From JAUZOB01 sp963692465 (GTDB lineage: Bacteria; Bacteroidota; Bacteroidia; Bacteroidales; Prolixibacteraceae): a stretch of 64,000 nt of DNA. The stretch spans positions 2,356,001 to 2,420,000 of the forward strand of contig OY829943.1 in NCBI GenBank assembly GCA_963692465.1. The letters run 5' to 3'. A program made the translations under genes and the position numbers. Under the pieces are notes generated by a model. That model had not been told where the DNA came from, did no database searches, and saw only the letters and a program-made list of their open reading frames with translations. This document shows, piece by piece, positions 42,621 through 51,716 of this stretch; positions within the stretch are counted from its first letter, which is position 1, and each line of letters opens with the position of its first letter.

Positions 42621-43712
42621 ATGCCAGATTTTAAAAAGATCAAACTAGTTCTTGAAGACGGGACTGAATTTTGCGGACAGTCTTTTGGTTTTGAAAAGTC
42701 GGTGGCCGGTGAGGTCGTGTTTTACACCGCAATGACCGGATACCCTGAGAGTTTGACCGATCCTTCCTACACCGGGCAGATCTTGGTTGCTACTTATCCG
42801 ATGATCGGAAATTACGGGGTTCCCCGTGATACGCAGCAAGACGGACTCTACCAGTTCTATGAATCGGACAAAGTTCATATTGCAGGACTTATTGTAGCCG
42901 ACTATTCGGAAGAATACAGTCACTGGAATGCAATAGAGAGCCTCGGAAGCTGGCTTAGGGAAAATAAAGTTCCCGGCATTACCGGGATTGATACCCGGGC
43001 TCTTACCAAAATCCTTCGCGAAAAAGGATCAATGCGCGGTAAGATCGTTTATGACCGGGATGTCGAACTGATTGATCCCAATATCGAAAATCTGGTAGCC
43101 AAGGTGAGTATTAAGGAGAAAAAAATCTACGGCGAAGGAAAAAAGTACAAGGTTGTTCTGGTCGACTGCGGAGTTAAATCCAACATCATCCGATGCCTGC
43201 TCCGCCGTGACGTTACGGTGATTAGGGTGCCGTGGGACTATGACTTTAATCAGGAAGAATGCGACGGAATATTCCTCTCCAACGGTCCCGGCGATCCGGC
43301 CCGGTGCGAAGTAACCGTTGCTAACATACGCAAAGCCCTGACCGGCAATAAGCCTATTATGGGAATCTGTCTTGGAAATCAGCTCATGGCTAGAGCTGCA
43401 GGTGCTGAGACTTATAAATTAAAATACGGTCACCGGAGTCATAATCAGCCGGTTTTGCTGGTCGGCACGAACCGCTGCTTTATCACTTCGCAAAATCATG
43501 GTTATGCCATTGATGCCAAGACGCTTCCAAGTGATTGGGAACCATTATTTGTGAATGTAAACGACCAGACGAATGAAGGAATACGGCACCAGACCAAGCC
43601 GTTCTTCTCTGCTCAGTTCCATCCCGAGGCTTCAAGCGGCCCGGTCGATACGGAATACCTATTCGATGAGTTTGTCAAAGCAATGGATACCTATCAAAAA
43701 AATTGTCAATAG
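42621..43712 (+). CDS. carA: Carbamoyl-phosphate synthase small (glutaminase) subunit
   Basis: The 363-residue protein has the N-terminal CPSase small-subunit domain (GEVVFYTAMTGYPESLTDPSY) and a class I glutaminase with its Cys in MGICLGNQLMARAAG and His/Glu in SAQFHPEASSGP. It supplies ammonia from glutamine to CarB. It is 21 bases upstream of carB and lies behind a leader that appears to be controlled by attenuation. Confidence 0.97.
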   Translation: MPDFKKIKLVLEDGTEFCGQSFGFEKSVAGEVVFYTAMTGYPESLTDPSYTGQILVATYPMIGNYGVPRDTQQDGLYQFYESDKVHIAGLIVADYSEEYSHWNAIESLGSWLRENKVPGITGIDTRALTKILREKGSMRGKIVYDRDVELIDPNIENLVAKVSIKEKKIYGEGKKYKVVLVDCGVKSNIIRCLLRRDVTVIRVPWDYDFNQEECDGIFLSNGPGDPARCEVTVANIRKALTGNKPIMGICLGNQLMARAAGAETYKLKYGHRSHNQPVLLVGTNRCFITSQNHGYAIDAKTLPSDWEPLFVNVNDQTNEGIRHQTKPFFSAQFHPEASSGPVDTEYLFDEFVKAMDTYQKNCQ

Positions 43713-43733
43713 AATTTTTAAAGAAGAATTAAC

Positions 43734-46700
43734 ATGAAGCAACTCAATATAAAAAAAGCGATTGTCCTTGGGTCCGGTGCACTTAAAATCGGTGAAGCCG
43801 GCGAATTTGACTATTCCGGTTCGCAGGCCTTAAAGGCCCTTAAGGAAGAAGGGGTTTACACTGTCTTGATCAACCCGAATATCGCAACCATTCAGACCTC
43901 GCCCGATATTGCCGATAAAATTTATTTTCTGCCGGTTACTCCCTTCTTTGTGGAGAAAATTATTGAAAAGGAAAGACCCGACGGAATTTTGCTGGCCTGG
44001 GGTGGACAGACGGCGCTGAATTGCGGAGTCGAACTCTATAAAAGTGGAATTTTTGAAAAATACAATATACAGGTGGTCGGAACTCCGGTTGAGACCATCA
44101 TCGAGACGGAAGACCGGGAGATTTTCTCTGCCAAACTTGCGGAAATAGAGGTTAAGTCCCCGATTAGTATCGCTGCCCTAACCATGGACGAAGCTCATGA
44201 AGCTGCCCGTAAAATTGGATTCCCGCTGATCATTCGTGCTGCTTATACGCTGGGCGGATTAGGTAGCGGTTTTTGTGCCAATCAGGAAGAACTTGAAGAA
44301 TTGGCTTCCAAGGCATTCTCTTATTCCCCTCAGATTTTGGTCGAAGAGTCGCTCAAGGGCTGGAAAGAAGTTGAATACGAAGTGGTGCGTGACCGGTACG
44401 ATAACTGTATCACGGTTTGTAACATGGAGAACTTCGACCCGCTGGGTATTCATACCGGCGAAAGTATTGTCGTCGCTCCTTCGCAGACCTTATCGAACAG
44501 CGAATATCATAAACTGCGTAAAATAGCCATCCAGATTATTCGTCACGTTGGGGTAGTCGGCGAGTGTAATGTTCAATTTACCCTTGATCCGAATTCCGAG
44601 GATTACCGGGTTATCGAAGTAAATGCCCGTCTTTCCCGTTCTTCTGCTCTGGCTTCGAAGGCAACCGGTTATCCGCTCGCTTTTGTCGCTGCCAAATTAG
44701 GATTGGGTTACGGACTGCATGAACTGAAGAATTCGGTTACCAAAGTCACGACTGCTTGTTTTGAGCCGGCACTCGACTATATTGTCGTTAAGATTCCCCG
44801 TTGGGATTTGAATAAGTTTACCGGCGTATCCAAAGATCTGGGATCAAGCATGAAGTCCGTCGGTGAGATTATGGCTATCGGCCGGACTTTTGAAGAAGCG
44901 ATTCAGAAAGGAATCCGGATGATTGGCGTCGGAGTTCACGGATTTGTCGGAAATCGCGATATTGAGGTTAAAGATATCGACCATGAACTGACCAACCCTA
45001 CCGACCGGAGAATATTTGCCATCAACGAGGCTTTCGAAAAAGGTTACAGTGTGGATAAAATCCACGAGCTGACTAAGATCGATCGTTGGTTCCTGTATAA
45101 ACTGGAACATATCTTTAAGCTGAAAAATGAGCTTGTAAAATATAATACTCTAGAGACCCTTCCGACAGAACTGTTGCTGAAGAGTAAACAGATGGGTTTC
45201 TCTGATTTTCAGATTGCCCGTCTGGTGATGAACACCTCCTCGCACAAAATGCATCAGGGAGTCTTACAGGTGCGGAATTTCCGTAAGAAGGCCGGCATTA
45301 CTCCCGTGGTTAAACAGATCGATACGCTGGCCGGTGAATATCCGGCACAGACCAATTATCTGTATATGACTTACAACGGGACGGAAAACGATGTAACCTT
45401 TGCTCACGACGACCGTTCGGTTATTGTCCTCGGTTCGGGTGCTTACCGTATCGGAAGCTCCGTCGAGTTCGACTGGTGCGGGGTGAATGCGATTAATACC
45501 ATCCGGGAAGCAAAATATCATGCCATCATGATTAATTACAACCCGGAAACCGTCAGTACCGATTACGATAATTGCGATCGGCTTTATTTCGATGAACTGT
45601 CATTCGAACGGGTGATGGACATTATCGATCTGGAAGTTCCGAAAGGAGTGGTGGTCTCAACCGGCGGACAGATTCCGAATAATCTGGCCATGAGCCTGTA
45701 TGACGAGAAAGTTCCGGTATTGGGGACCTCTCCCATTGATATTGATAATGCCGAAGACCGTAAGAAATTCTCCTCGTTGCTCGACGAACTTAAAATCGAT
45801 CAGCCGCGCTGGAGTGAGTTGACCAGTATCGAAGACATCAATAAATTTATTGACGTAGTCGGTTTCCCTGTGTTGATCCGTCCTTCGTATGTTCTCTCGG
45901 GGGCAGCGATGAATGTGGTTTCTAATTCCGATCAGCTGGTCCATTTTCTTACCCTGGCAGCTAAAGTGTCGAAGGATCATCCGGTAGTCGTTTCCGAATT
46001 CATCGAACAGGCCAAGGAAATTGAAGTTGATGCTGTTGCTAAAGATGGAGAAATTGTTGCCTATGCGATCTCTGAACATGAAGAGTTTGCCGGAGTTCAT
46101 TCGGGCGATGCAACGATTGTTTTCCCTCCTCAGAAACTTTATATTGAGACGATTCGCCGAATCAAGAAGATATCCCGTCAGATTGCCAAAGGGCTCCATA
46201 TTACCGGACCGTTCAACATGCAGTTGCTGGCTAAGGATAACGATATTAAAGTGATTGAATGTAACCTGAGAGCCTCCCGTAGTTTCCCGTTTGTCTCGAA
46301 GGTGATGAAATTTAACCTCATCGAACTGGCCACGAAAGTGATGCTTAATGTTCCGTTTGAGAAACCGGATAAATCAATCTTCGAACTCGATTATGTCGGG
46401 GTCAAAGCACCTCAGTTCTCTTTTCACCGGTTGCTGAATGCCGACCCGGTATCGGGAGTTGACATGGTTTCAACCGGAGAAGTCGGTTGTATCGGAGAAA
46501 ATTATTACGAAGCGATTCTGAAATCGATGTTATCGGTCGGTTATCGTATCCCTGAAAAAAACATTCTCGTTTCATCCGGACCGGCCCGTTCAAAACTCGA
46601 ACTGCTCAACGGTTCGAAATTGCTGACCGAGATGGGTTATAAACTTTTCACGACTGATGGAACACACCGTTTCTTACAGGAAAACGGAATTGAGTCGACC

Positions 46701-46967
46701 TGGTTACACTGGCCCGATGAAGATGATCAGAAACCGAATGTGCTTGATTATATCCGTGAGAAGAAACTGGACCTGGTGATTAATATTCCGAAGAACCATT
46801 CCCGCCGGGAACTGAGCAACGGGTATTATATCCGGAGAAGTGCCATCGACTATAACATTCCGCTGATCACCAATGCCCGTGTGGCAAGTGCATTTATCTA
46901 TGCGATTAGCCGGAATCCGATCGACAAAATGTCGATTAAGAGCTGGGACGAATATAAATCAGAATAA
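43734..46967 (+). CDS. carB: Carbamoyl-phosphate synthase large subunit
   Basis: The 1077-residue protein has the two homologous ATP-grasp halves (about 1-550 and 555-930: LGSGALKIGEAGEFDYSG and LGSGAYRIGSSVEFDWCG) and the C-terminal MGS-like allosteric domain. It makes carbamoyl phosphate, used by ArgF' for arginine and by aspartate transcarbamylase for pyrimidines. Full length for the family. It is followed 16 bases later by argH. Confidence 0.98.
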   Translation: MKQLNIKKAIVLGSGALKIGEAGEFDYSGSQALKALKEEGVYTVLINPNIATIQTSPDIADKIYFLPVTPFFVEKIIEKERPDGILLAWGGQTALNCGVELYKSGIFEKYNIQVVGTPVETIIETEDREIFSAKLAEIEVKSPISIAALTMDEAHEAARKIGFPLIIRAAYTLGGLGSGFCANQEELEELASKAFSYSPQILVEESLKGWKEVEYEVVRDRYDNCITVCNMENFDPLGIHTGESIVVAPSQTLSNSEYHKLRKIAIQIIRHVGVVGECNVQFTLDPNSEDYRVIEVNARLSRSSALASKATGYPLAFVAAKLGLGYGLHELKNSVTKVTTACFEPALDYIVVKIPRWDLNKFTGVSKDLGSSMKSVGEIMAIGRTFEEAIQKGIRMIGVGVHGFVGNRDIEVKDIDHELTNPTDRRIFAINEAFEKGYSVDKIHELTKIDRWFLYKLEHIFKLKNELVKYNTLETLPTELLLKSKQMGFSDFQIARLVMNTSSHKMHQGVLQVRNFRKKAGITPVVKQIDTLAGEYPAQTNYLYMTYNGTENDVTFAHDDRSVIVLGSGAYRIGSSVEFDWCGVNAINTIREAKYHAIMINYNPETVSTDYDNCDRLYFDELSFERVMDIIDLEVPKGVVVSTGGQIPNNLAMSLYDEKVPVLGTSPIDIDNAEDRKKFSSLLDELKIDQPRWSELTSIEDINKFIDVVGFPVLIRPSYVLSGAAMNVVSNSDQLVHFLTLAAKVSKDHPVVVSEFIEQAKEIEVDAVAKDGEIVAYAISEHEEFAGVHSGDATIVFPPQKLYIETIRRIKKISRQIAKGLHITGPFNMQLLAKDNDIKVIECNLRASRSFPFVSKVMKFNLIELATKVMLNVPFEKPDKSIFELDYVGVKAPQFSFHRLLNADPVSGVDMVSTGEVGCIGENYYEAILKSMLSVGYRIPEKNILVSSGPARSKLELLNGSKLLTEMGYKLFTTDGTHRFLQENGIESTWLHWPDEDDQKPNVLDYIREKKLDLVINIPKNHSRRELSNGYYIRRSAIDYNIPLITNARVASAFIYAISRNPIDKMSIKSWDEYKSE

Positions 46968-46983
46968 TCCGGAGGACCGAAAC

Positions 46984-48318
46984 ATGAGTAAATTGTGGGA
47001 TAAAGGTTATGAGGTTAATAAGCTTATCGAGGATTTCACGGTGGGCAAAGACCGGGAACTCGACCTTAACTTGTCCGAATACGATGTGCTTGGATCAATG
47101 GCTCATATTCGGATGCTTGAAAAGATCGGGTTACTTCAACCGGAAGAACGCAAATTGCTGAGTACCGAACTGGGAAATATCTATCGCGACATTCGGGCCG
47201 GTCAATTTGTGATCGAAGCGGATGAGGAAGATGTTCATTCGCAGGTCGAAACCCTCCTGACTCGTAAACTGGGTGATGTCGGCAAAAAGATTCATAGCGG
47301 ACGTTCGCGTAATGATCAGGTGCTGGTTGATCTCAAACTCTACATCCGGGCTGAACTCGAAAGTGTTGTGACGGAAGTGCGAAGCCTTTTCGAACTTTTG
47401 CAGCAGCAGAGTGAAAAATATAAAGAGGCACTGATGCCGGGTTATACTCATCTGCAGGTGGCAATGCCTTCGTCTTTCGGACTGTGGTTCGGGGCTTACG
47501 CCGAGAGCTTATCCGATGATCTGATCTTATTGCAAGCCGCCTATCGTATTGCCAATCAGAATCCGTTGGGGTCAGCCGCCGGTTACGGATCTTCTTTTCC
47601 GTTAGACCGGACCATGACGACTCAATTGCTGGGGTTCGACACGTTGAGCTATAACGTGGTTTATGCCCAGATGGGGAGGGGCAAGACCGAGAAGATCGTT
47701 GCGTTTGCCCTTTCATCGGTCGCCGCTACTCTTTCGAAGTTGGCCTATGATGTCTGTCTTTTTATGTGTCAGAATTTTGGCTTTATCGGACTTCCGAAAG
47801 AGCTGACTACCGGTTCGAGCATCATGCCGCATAAGAAGAACCCCGATGTATTCGAGTTGATTCGTTCACACTGCAATCGCATTCAGGGACTGCCGAATCA
47901 GATCATCCTGATGATCAATAATCTGCCAAGCGGGTATTTCCGCGATCTTCAATTGGTCAAAGAGGTTTTTGTCCCGGCTTTTGCCGAGTTAAAAGATTGT
48001 CTGAAGATCACGGCTTTTGCGGTATCGAACATGGAAATCAAAACGGACATTTTCGAAGATGACCGTTACCGGTACGCTTTCAGTGTTGAGGAAGTCAATC
48101 GTCGGGTTTTACAGGGTGTCCCTTTCAGGGATGCTTATAAGCAAGTCGGACTGGAGATCATGAACGGGAAGTTTACTCCCGACCGGAATATTCATCATAC
48201 TCACGAAGGGAGCATCGGTAATCTTTGCAATGCAGAGATTAAAGCTAAGTTCGACAAGGTTTATGGTGAATTCAATTTTGAAAAAGTAGCCAAAGCGATC
48301 GAAGAATTGCTTAAATAA
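46984..48318 (+). CDS. argH: Argininosuccinate lyase
   Basis: The start at 46984 is supported by GGAGG (46972-46976) and by MSKLWDKG as a normal N-terminus. The 444-residue protein has HSGRSRNDQVLVDLKLY and the signature GSSIMPHKKNPDVFELIR. It splits argininosuccinate into arginine and fumarate, the last step of the pathway. It closes the carA-carB-argH operon. Confidence 0.97.
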   Translation: MSKLWDKGYEVNKLIEDFTVGKDRELDLNLSEYDVLGSMAHIRMLEKIGLLQPEERKLLSTELGNIYRDIRAGQFVIEADEEDVHSQVETLLTRKLGDVGKKIHSGRSRNDQVLVDLKLYIRAELESVVTEVRSLFELLQQQSEKYKEALMPGYTHLQVAMPSSFGLWFGAYAESLSDDLILLQAAYRIANQNPLGSAAGYGSSFPLDRTMTTQLLGFDTLSYNVVYAQMGRGKTEKIVAFALSSVAATLSKLAYDVCLFMCQNFGFIGLPKELTTGSSIMPHKKNPDVFELIRSHCNRIQGLPNQIILMINNLPSGYFRDLQLVKEVFVPAFAELKDCLKITAFAVSNMEIKTDIFEDDRYRYAFSVEEVNRRVLQGVPFRDAYKQVGLEIMNGKFTPDRNIHHTHEGSIGNLCNAEIKAKFDKVYGEFNFEKVAKAIEELLK

Positions 48319-48324
48319 TATTCT

Positions 48325-48366
48325 TTACCCCGGTAAACAGGCCTCTGTTTACCGGGGTAATTATTT
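48325..48366 (+). terminator. Intrinsic terminator of carAB-argH
   Basis: TTACCCCGGTAAACAG (48325-48340) pairs perfectly over 16 bases with 48345-48360 around a 4-base loop, followed by TTATTTTT. Confidence 0.95.
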
Positions 48367-48788
48367 TTACTCCGCAAGAATTCCGGTTTTTTAAAGTCGG
48401 TAAGAGTCTTCTTTCTGCAATCAATCCTGACTGAATTCGAATTATTTGTTTCTGTATTTCTTTATTCCAGGTAGAACTGAATGCAAAAATGCAGTGTTTT
48501 CCCTCTTTCCCTATGAAGTTCCATTTCTTATTATCTGTCTGTTTGCATTTTCCTTGTTCTCCTATTGTATCGAAAAATCTTCATCTCTCGTAATATATTG
48601 ACAGCACATTGTTAGCACTTCTGTCTGTTTTAACAATACAGAAATGCTGAGACTTACTTTTTGGTGATAAAAACAAAGAGGTCCGAACTTCTCGGATTGT
48701 ACATTTTAACCCCGAATATAGAGGTCCAGACGGAGAAGGAAGGTCGTATATAATATGAAAGAACTGTTTTTTCGCGGTGAGAAAATGA
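48367..48788. other. Intergenic region with no recognised gene
   Basis: About 420 bases between the argH terminator and the glycosyltransferase gene. It is AT-rich and pyrimidine-rich on the plus strand. The octamer AGAGGTCC occurs twice (near 48676 and 48719). I see no gene or RNA family. Confidence 0.4.
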
Positions 48789-50405
48789 ATGATTATGAAA
48801 GAGGAGTTGACAAACTGGAGAAATCTAAAAATCCTTTTATTCATCAATATTGGATTGTTCGTGTTTCGGATTATCTGGGCTTATACCGGACAGGTCTCTT
48901 TGAACAGCGAAGAGGCCCAATACTGGCTTTGGTCCCGGCACCTTGCGTTATCTTATTATTCCAAACCGCCGTTGATTGCCTACCTGTTACATTGCTCAAC
49001 GTGGATATTCGGGGTAAACGTGCTGGGAATTCGTATTAACTCGATCCTGATCGGATTTCTGTTGCCGATTATTAATTACAAACTGGCGATGGAACTGTTT
49101 AAAAGTACCAGGATTGCTTTTTATTCCACGTTGATATTGTTTTCATTACCCTATTACAATTATATCTCCATGTTCTTTTCGACCGATGCTCTGGTGGTTT
49201 TCTTCTGGTCGTTGTCGATGTTGCTCAGTTGGAGAGTCCTCCGGGGAAATAGAACGAGGGACTGGTTGTTGCTTGGATTATGTGTCGGATTGGGGGTAAT
49301 GAGTAAATATACTATGATTTTATGGCTGCCGGCTTTCTTGCTGGTTTGTCTTTCAGAGAAAAACCGGATTTTCCGGAATCGCAGGTTTTATCTTTCATTG
49401 ATTGTTGTCTGCGGCGTTTGTCTGCCGATGATCCTCTGGAATTTAGGACAGCATGGACTTGGGGCCCGACATGTTTACGGTTTGATGGGAGCCTATCAGA
49501 TTCAATTCAGCTTAGGGGAAGCAATCAGCCGGATGGCTGCTTATGTAGGGGGACAGTTGGTTAGTCTTTCTCCTTTTTATGTGCCGGCTTTTTATGTTCT
49601 TTTTAAACGATGGGAGCAACGGAGTTTTGTCCGGGAAAAGTTAGAAACCAGGTTGTTGGCTGTTCCTCTTTATCTTCCGGTCAATTCATTATTTGTTAGA
49701 CGATGGAACAAAAAGAAACCTTCGGAAGAGAATACCGCGATTAATTTTCTGATGATCCCGATGACTATGATCTTAACGTTTTTCCTGTTTCTGTCCTCCC
49801 GGAAAACAGAGATCAACTGGACTTATTTTGCCTATGGAGCGGTTCCGCTGCTGGCCGCGTGGTCGTTTATTCATTTCTTCAGCGAACGCAGGATGAAAGC
49901 TGCAATCGGCGTTACCTCTTTACTGATTTTCCTCATCATCTGTCCGTCGCTGGCCGATACCGTCGGATTGAGAAAGGTTTACCCTCCGAAGATTGATTTG
50001 TTTCATCAGATGGCCGGATGGAATACGATGGGACAGCACGTGACCGGAATTGGGAAGCAGATGAACACGCAAAAACTGTTCCTGTTTAGCGATAGCTACC
50101 AGATTGCTTCGGAGATGGCTTTTTATACGGAGGGAAACCCGCAGACTTATTGCATTAATAACGGAAGGCGAATGAATCAGTTCGATATCTGGAAAGGCAT
50201 CGAACAATTTGACAACCGGGGATATGATGCTATTTATGTGTCCTATAGTCCCTTGCCTGCCGGTTTGCAAAAAGCCTTTGCCCGTTGTGAGCTGAAAACC
50301 ATGCTCCCCCGAATTTATCGGGGAAAAGAAGTGGAGCCCCCGTTCTATGTCTATGTGTTACACGGCTTTTCGCATTACGAAGATCCCGATGCTCAAACTT
50401 ATTAG
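48789..50405 (+). CDS. Family 39-type (ArnT/dolichol-P-mannose-like) membrane glycosyltransferase
   Basis: The 538-residue protein has a first periplasmic loop with acidic and aromatic residues (SLNSEEAQYWLWSRHLALSYYSKPPLIAYL) typical of GT39/GT83 enzymes, about ten membrane helices in the first 370 residues and a soluble C-terminal domain. Such enzymes move sugars from polyprenyl-phosphate carriers to lipids or proteins in the periplasm. The exact substrate cannot be read. Starts at 48789 or six bases later are equally possible. Confidence 0.88.
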   Translation: MIMKEELTNWRNLKILLFINIGLFVFRIIWAYTGQVSLNSEEAQYWLWSRHLALSYYSKPPLIAYLLHCSTWIFGVNVLGIRINSILIGFLLPIINYKLAMELFKSTRIAFYSTLILFSLPYYNYISMFFSTDALVVFFWSLSMLLSWRVLRGNRTRDWLLLGLCVGLGVMSKYTMILWLPAFLLVCLSEKNRIFRNRRFYLSLIVVCGVCLPMILWNLGQHGLGARHVYGLMGAYQIQFSLGEAISRMAAYVGGQLVSLSPFYVPAFYVLFKRWEQRSFVREKLETRLLAVPLYLPVNSLFVRRWNKKKPSEENTAINFLMIPMTMILTFFLFLSSRKTEINWTYFAYGAVPLLAAWSFIHFFSERRMKAAIGVTSLLIFLIICPSLADTVGLRKVYPPKIDLFHQMAGWNTMGQHVTGIGKQMNTQKLFLFSDSYQIASEMAFYTEGNPQTYCINNGRRMNQFDIWKGIEQFDNRGYDAIYVSYSPLPAGLQKAFARCELKTMLPRIYRGKEVEPPFYVYVLHGFSHYEDPDAQTY

Positions 50406-50492
50406 TATTATTCTTCCTATAATTTGTATCCTGAATTGCCGGAATGATTTTGTTTCACGATCTTTGAAATAAAATAGATTATTCCGCATTTC

Positions 50493-51716
50493 ATGAGAAT
50501 ACTTCATACTTCCGACTGGCATCTTGGAAAGCGACTGGAGAGTTTTTCGCGTATCGAAGAACAGAACGCCGTGATGGATGAGATTTGCCGGATCGCTGAC
50601 GATCAGCAGGTGCAGGCGGTTATCATATCCGGAGACTTGTTCGATACGTTTAATCCCCCTACCGAGGCCATCGAGTTGTTATACCGAACCCTTAAACGAC
50701 TATCGTCGGGAGGAAAGCGCGCTGTTGTTGCTATTGCCGGTAATCACGACTCACCCGACCGTATTGAATCACCCGACGCTCTGGCCCGGGAGTGCGGTAT
50801 CCTGTTTGCCGGTTTCCCTAACTCAGAGATTCATCCTTTCCGACTTGATACGGGACTGGAAGTAACGCGCAGTGCTCCCGGGTTCATCGAACTCCACCTC
50901 CCTGACGAACTGGTTCCTTTACGCATCCTATTAACTCCTTATGCCAACGAATACCGTCTGAAGACTTTTCTTGGCGAAGAAAATTCGGAAGAAGCACTTC
51001 GTTTGTTGTTGCGGAAATCGTGGCAGGAAAAGGCCGACGCATATTGTGATCCGACGGGTGTCAATCTGCTTTGTGCACATCTTTTCATGATGCGCGAAGG
51101 TGGCGAACAACCCGAAGAACCGGATGATGAAAAACCTATTCTGTACATCGGAGGTGCACAGGCTATCCTCTCGAAGGATGTTCCCCCTGAAATTCAATAT
51201 GTGGCTTTAGGACATCTGCACCGCAAACAGGTAATCGACCGGCAATCCTGTCCGGTTGTTTATTCCGGCAGTCCGCTTTCTTATAGTTTTGGCGAGGCCA
51301 ATCAGGATAAATACGTGCTGATCATCGATGCCGAACCGGCACAACCGGTAAAAGTTCAGGAGATCAGACTGAATGAGGGGCGCCGCCTGATTCGTAAACG
51401 TTTTGACCAGATTGATGAGGCTGTGCAATGGTTGGATGAAAATCCCGGCATCTATGTCGAACTGACTATGGTGTCCGATACGTATCTGACGGCTGTCGAC
51501 CGCAAACGGCTGCTGGAAGCCCATGACGGAATCGTCACCCTGATTCCTGAAATTAAAAACCAAGCTTTTGGCGAAGATGACCGTGCTTCCGATATTAATC
51601 TGTCGGGTAGCATGGAAGAGCTTTTTACCGATTTCTTTGTCTCCCGCAACGGTCAGCAACCGAATGAACGAATAATGAACCTCTTTAAAGAACTACTTTC
51701 GGAGGACGAACAATGA
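50493..51716 (+). CDS. sbcD: Exonuclease subunit SbcD
   Basis: The 407-residue protein has the Mre11-type phosphodiesterase motifs TSDWHLGKRL, IISGDLFDTFNPP, IAGNHDSPDR and ALGHLHRKQ. With SbcC it cuts hairpins and processes DNA ends. Its stop overlaps the sbcC start by 4 bases (ATGA). Confidence 0.96.
   Translation: MRILHTSDWHLGKRLESFSRIEEQNAVMDEICRIADDQQVQAVIISGDLFDTFNPPTEAIELLYRTLKRLSSGGKRAVVAIAGNHDSPDRIESPDALARECGILFAGFPNSEIHPFRLDTGLEVTRSAPGFIELHLPDELVPLRILLTPYANEYRLKTFLGEENSEEALRLLLRKSWQEKADAYCDPTGVNLLCAHLFMMREGGEQPEEPDDEKPILYIGGAQAILSKDVPPEIQYVALGHLHRKQVIDRQSCPVVYSGSPLSYSFGEANQDKYVLIIDAEPAQPVKVQEIRLNEGRRLIRKRFDQIDEAVQWLDENPGIYVELTMVSDTYLTAVDRKRLLEAHDGIVTLIPEIKNQAFGEDDRASDINLSGSMEELFTDFFVSRNGQQPNERIMNLFKELLSEDEQ

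Noticed and set aside
43344..43400. CarA glutaminase inactivated by His-to-Asn in CLGNQ
   Set aside because: The catalytic Cys, His and Glu are all present (GICLG and FHPEA); the residue after CLG is not part of the triad.
48755..49039. 94-codon frame overlapping the start of the glycosyltransferase
   Set aside because: It lies in another frame of a clear GT39-type protein; the longer conserved frame at 48789 wins.
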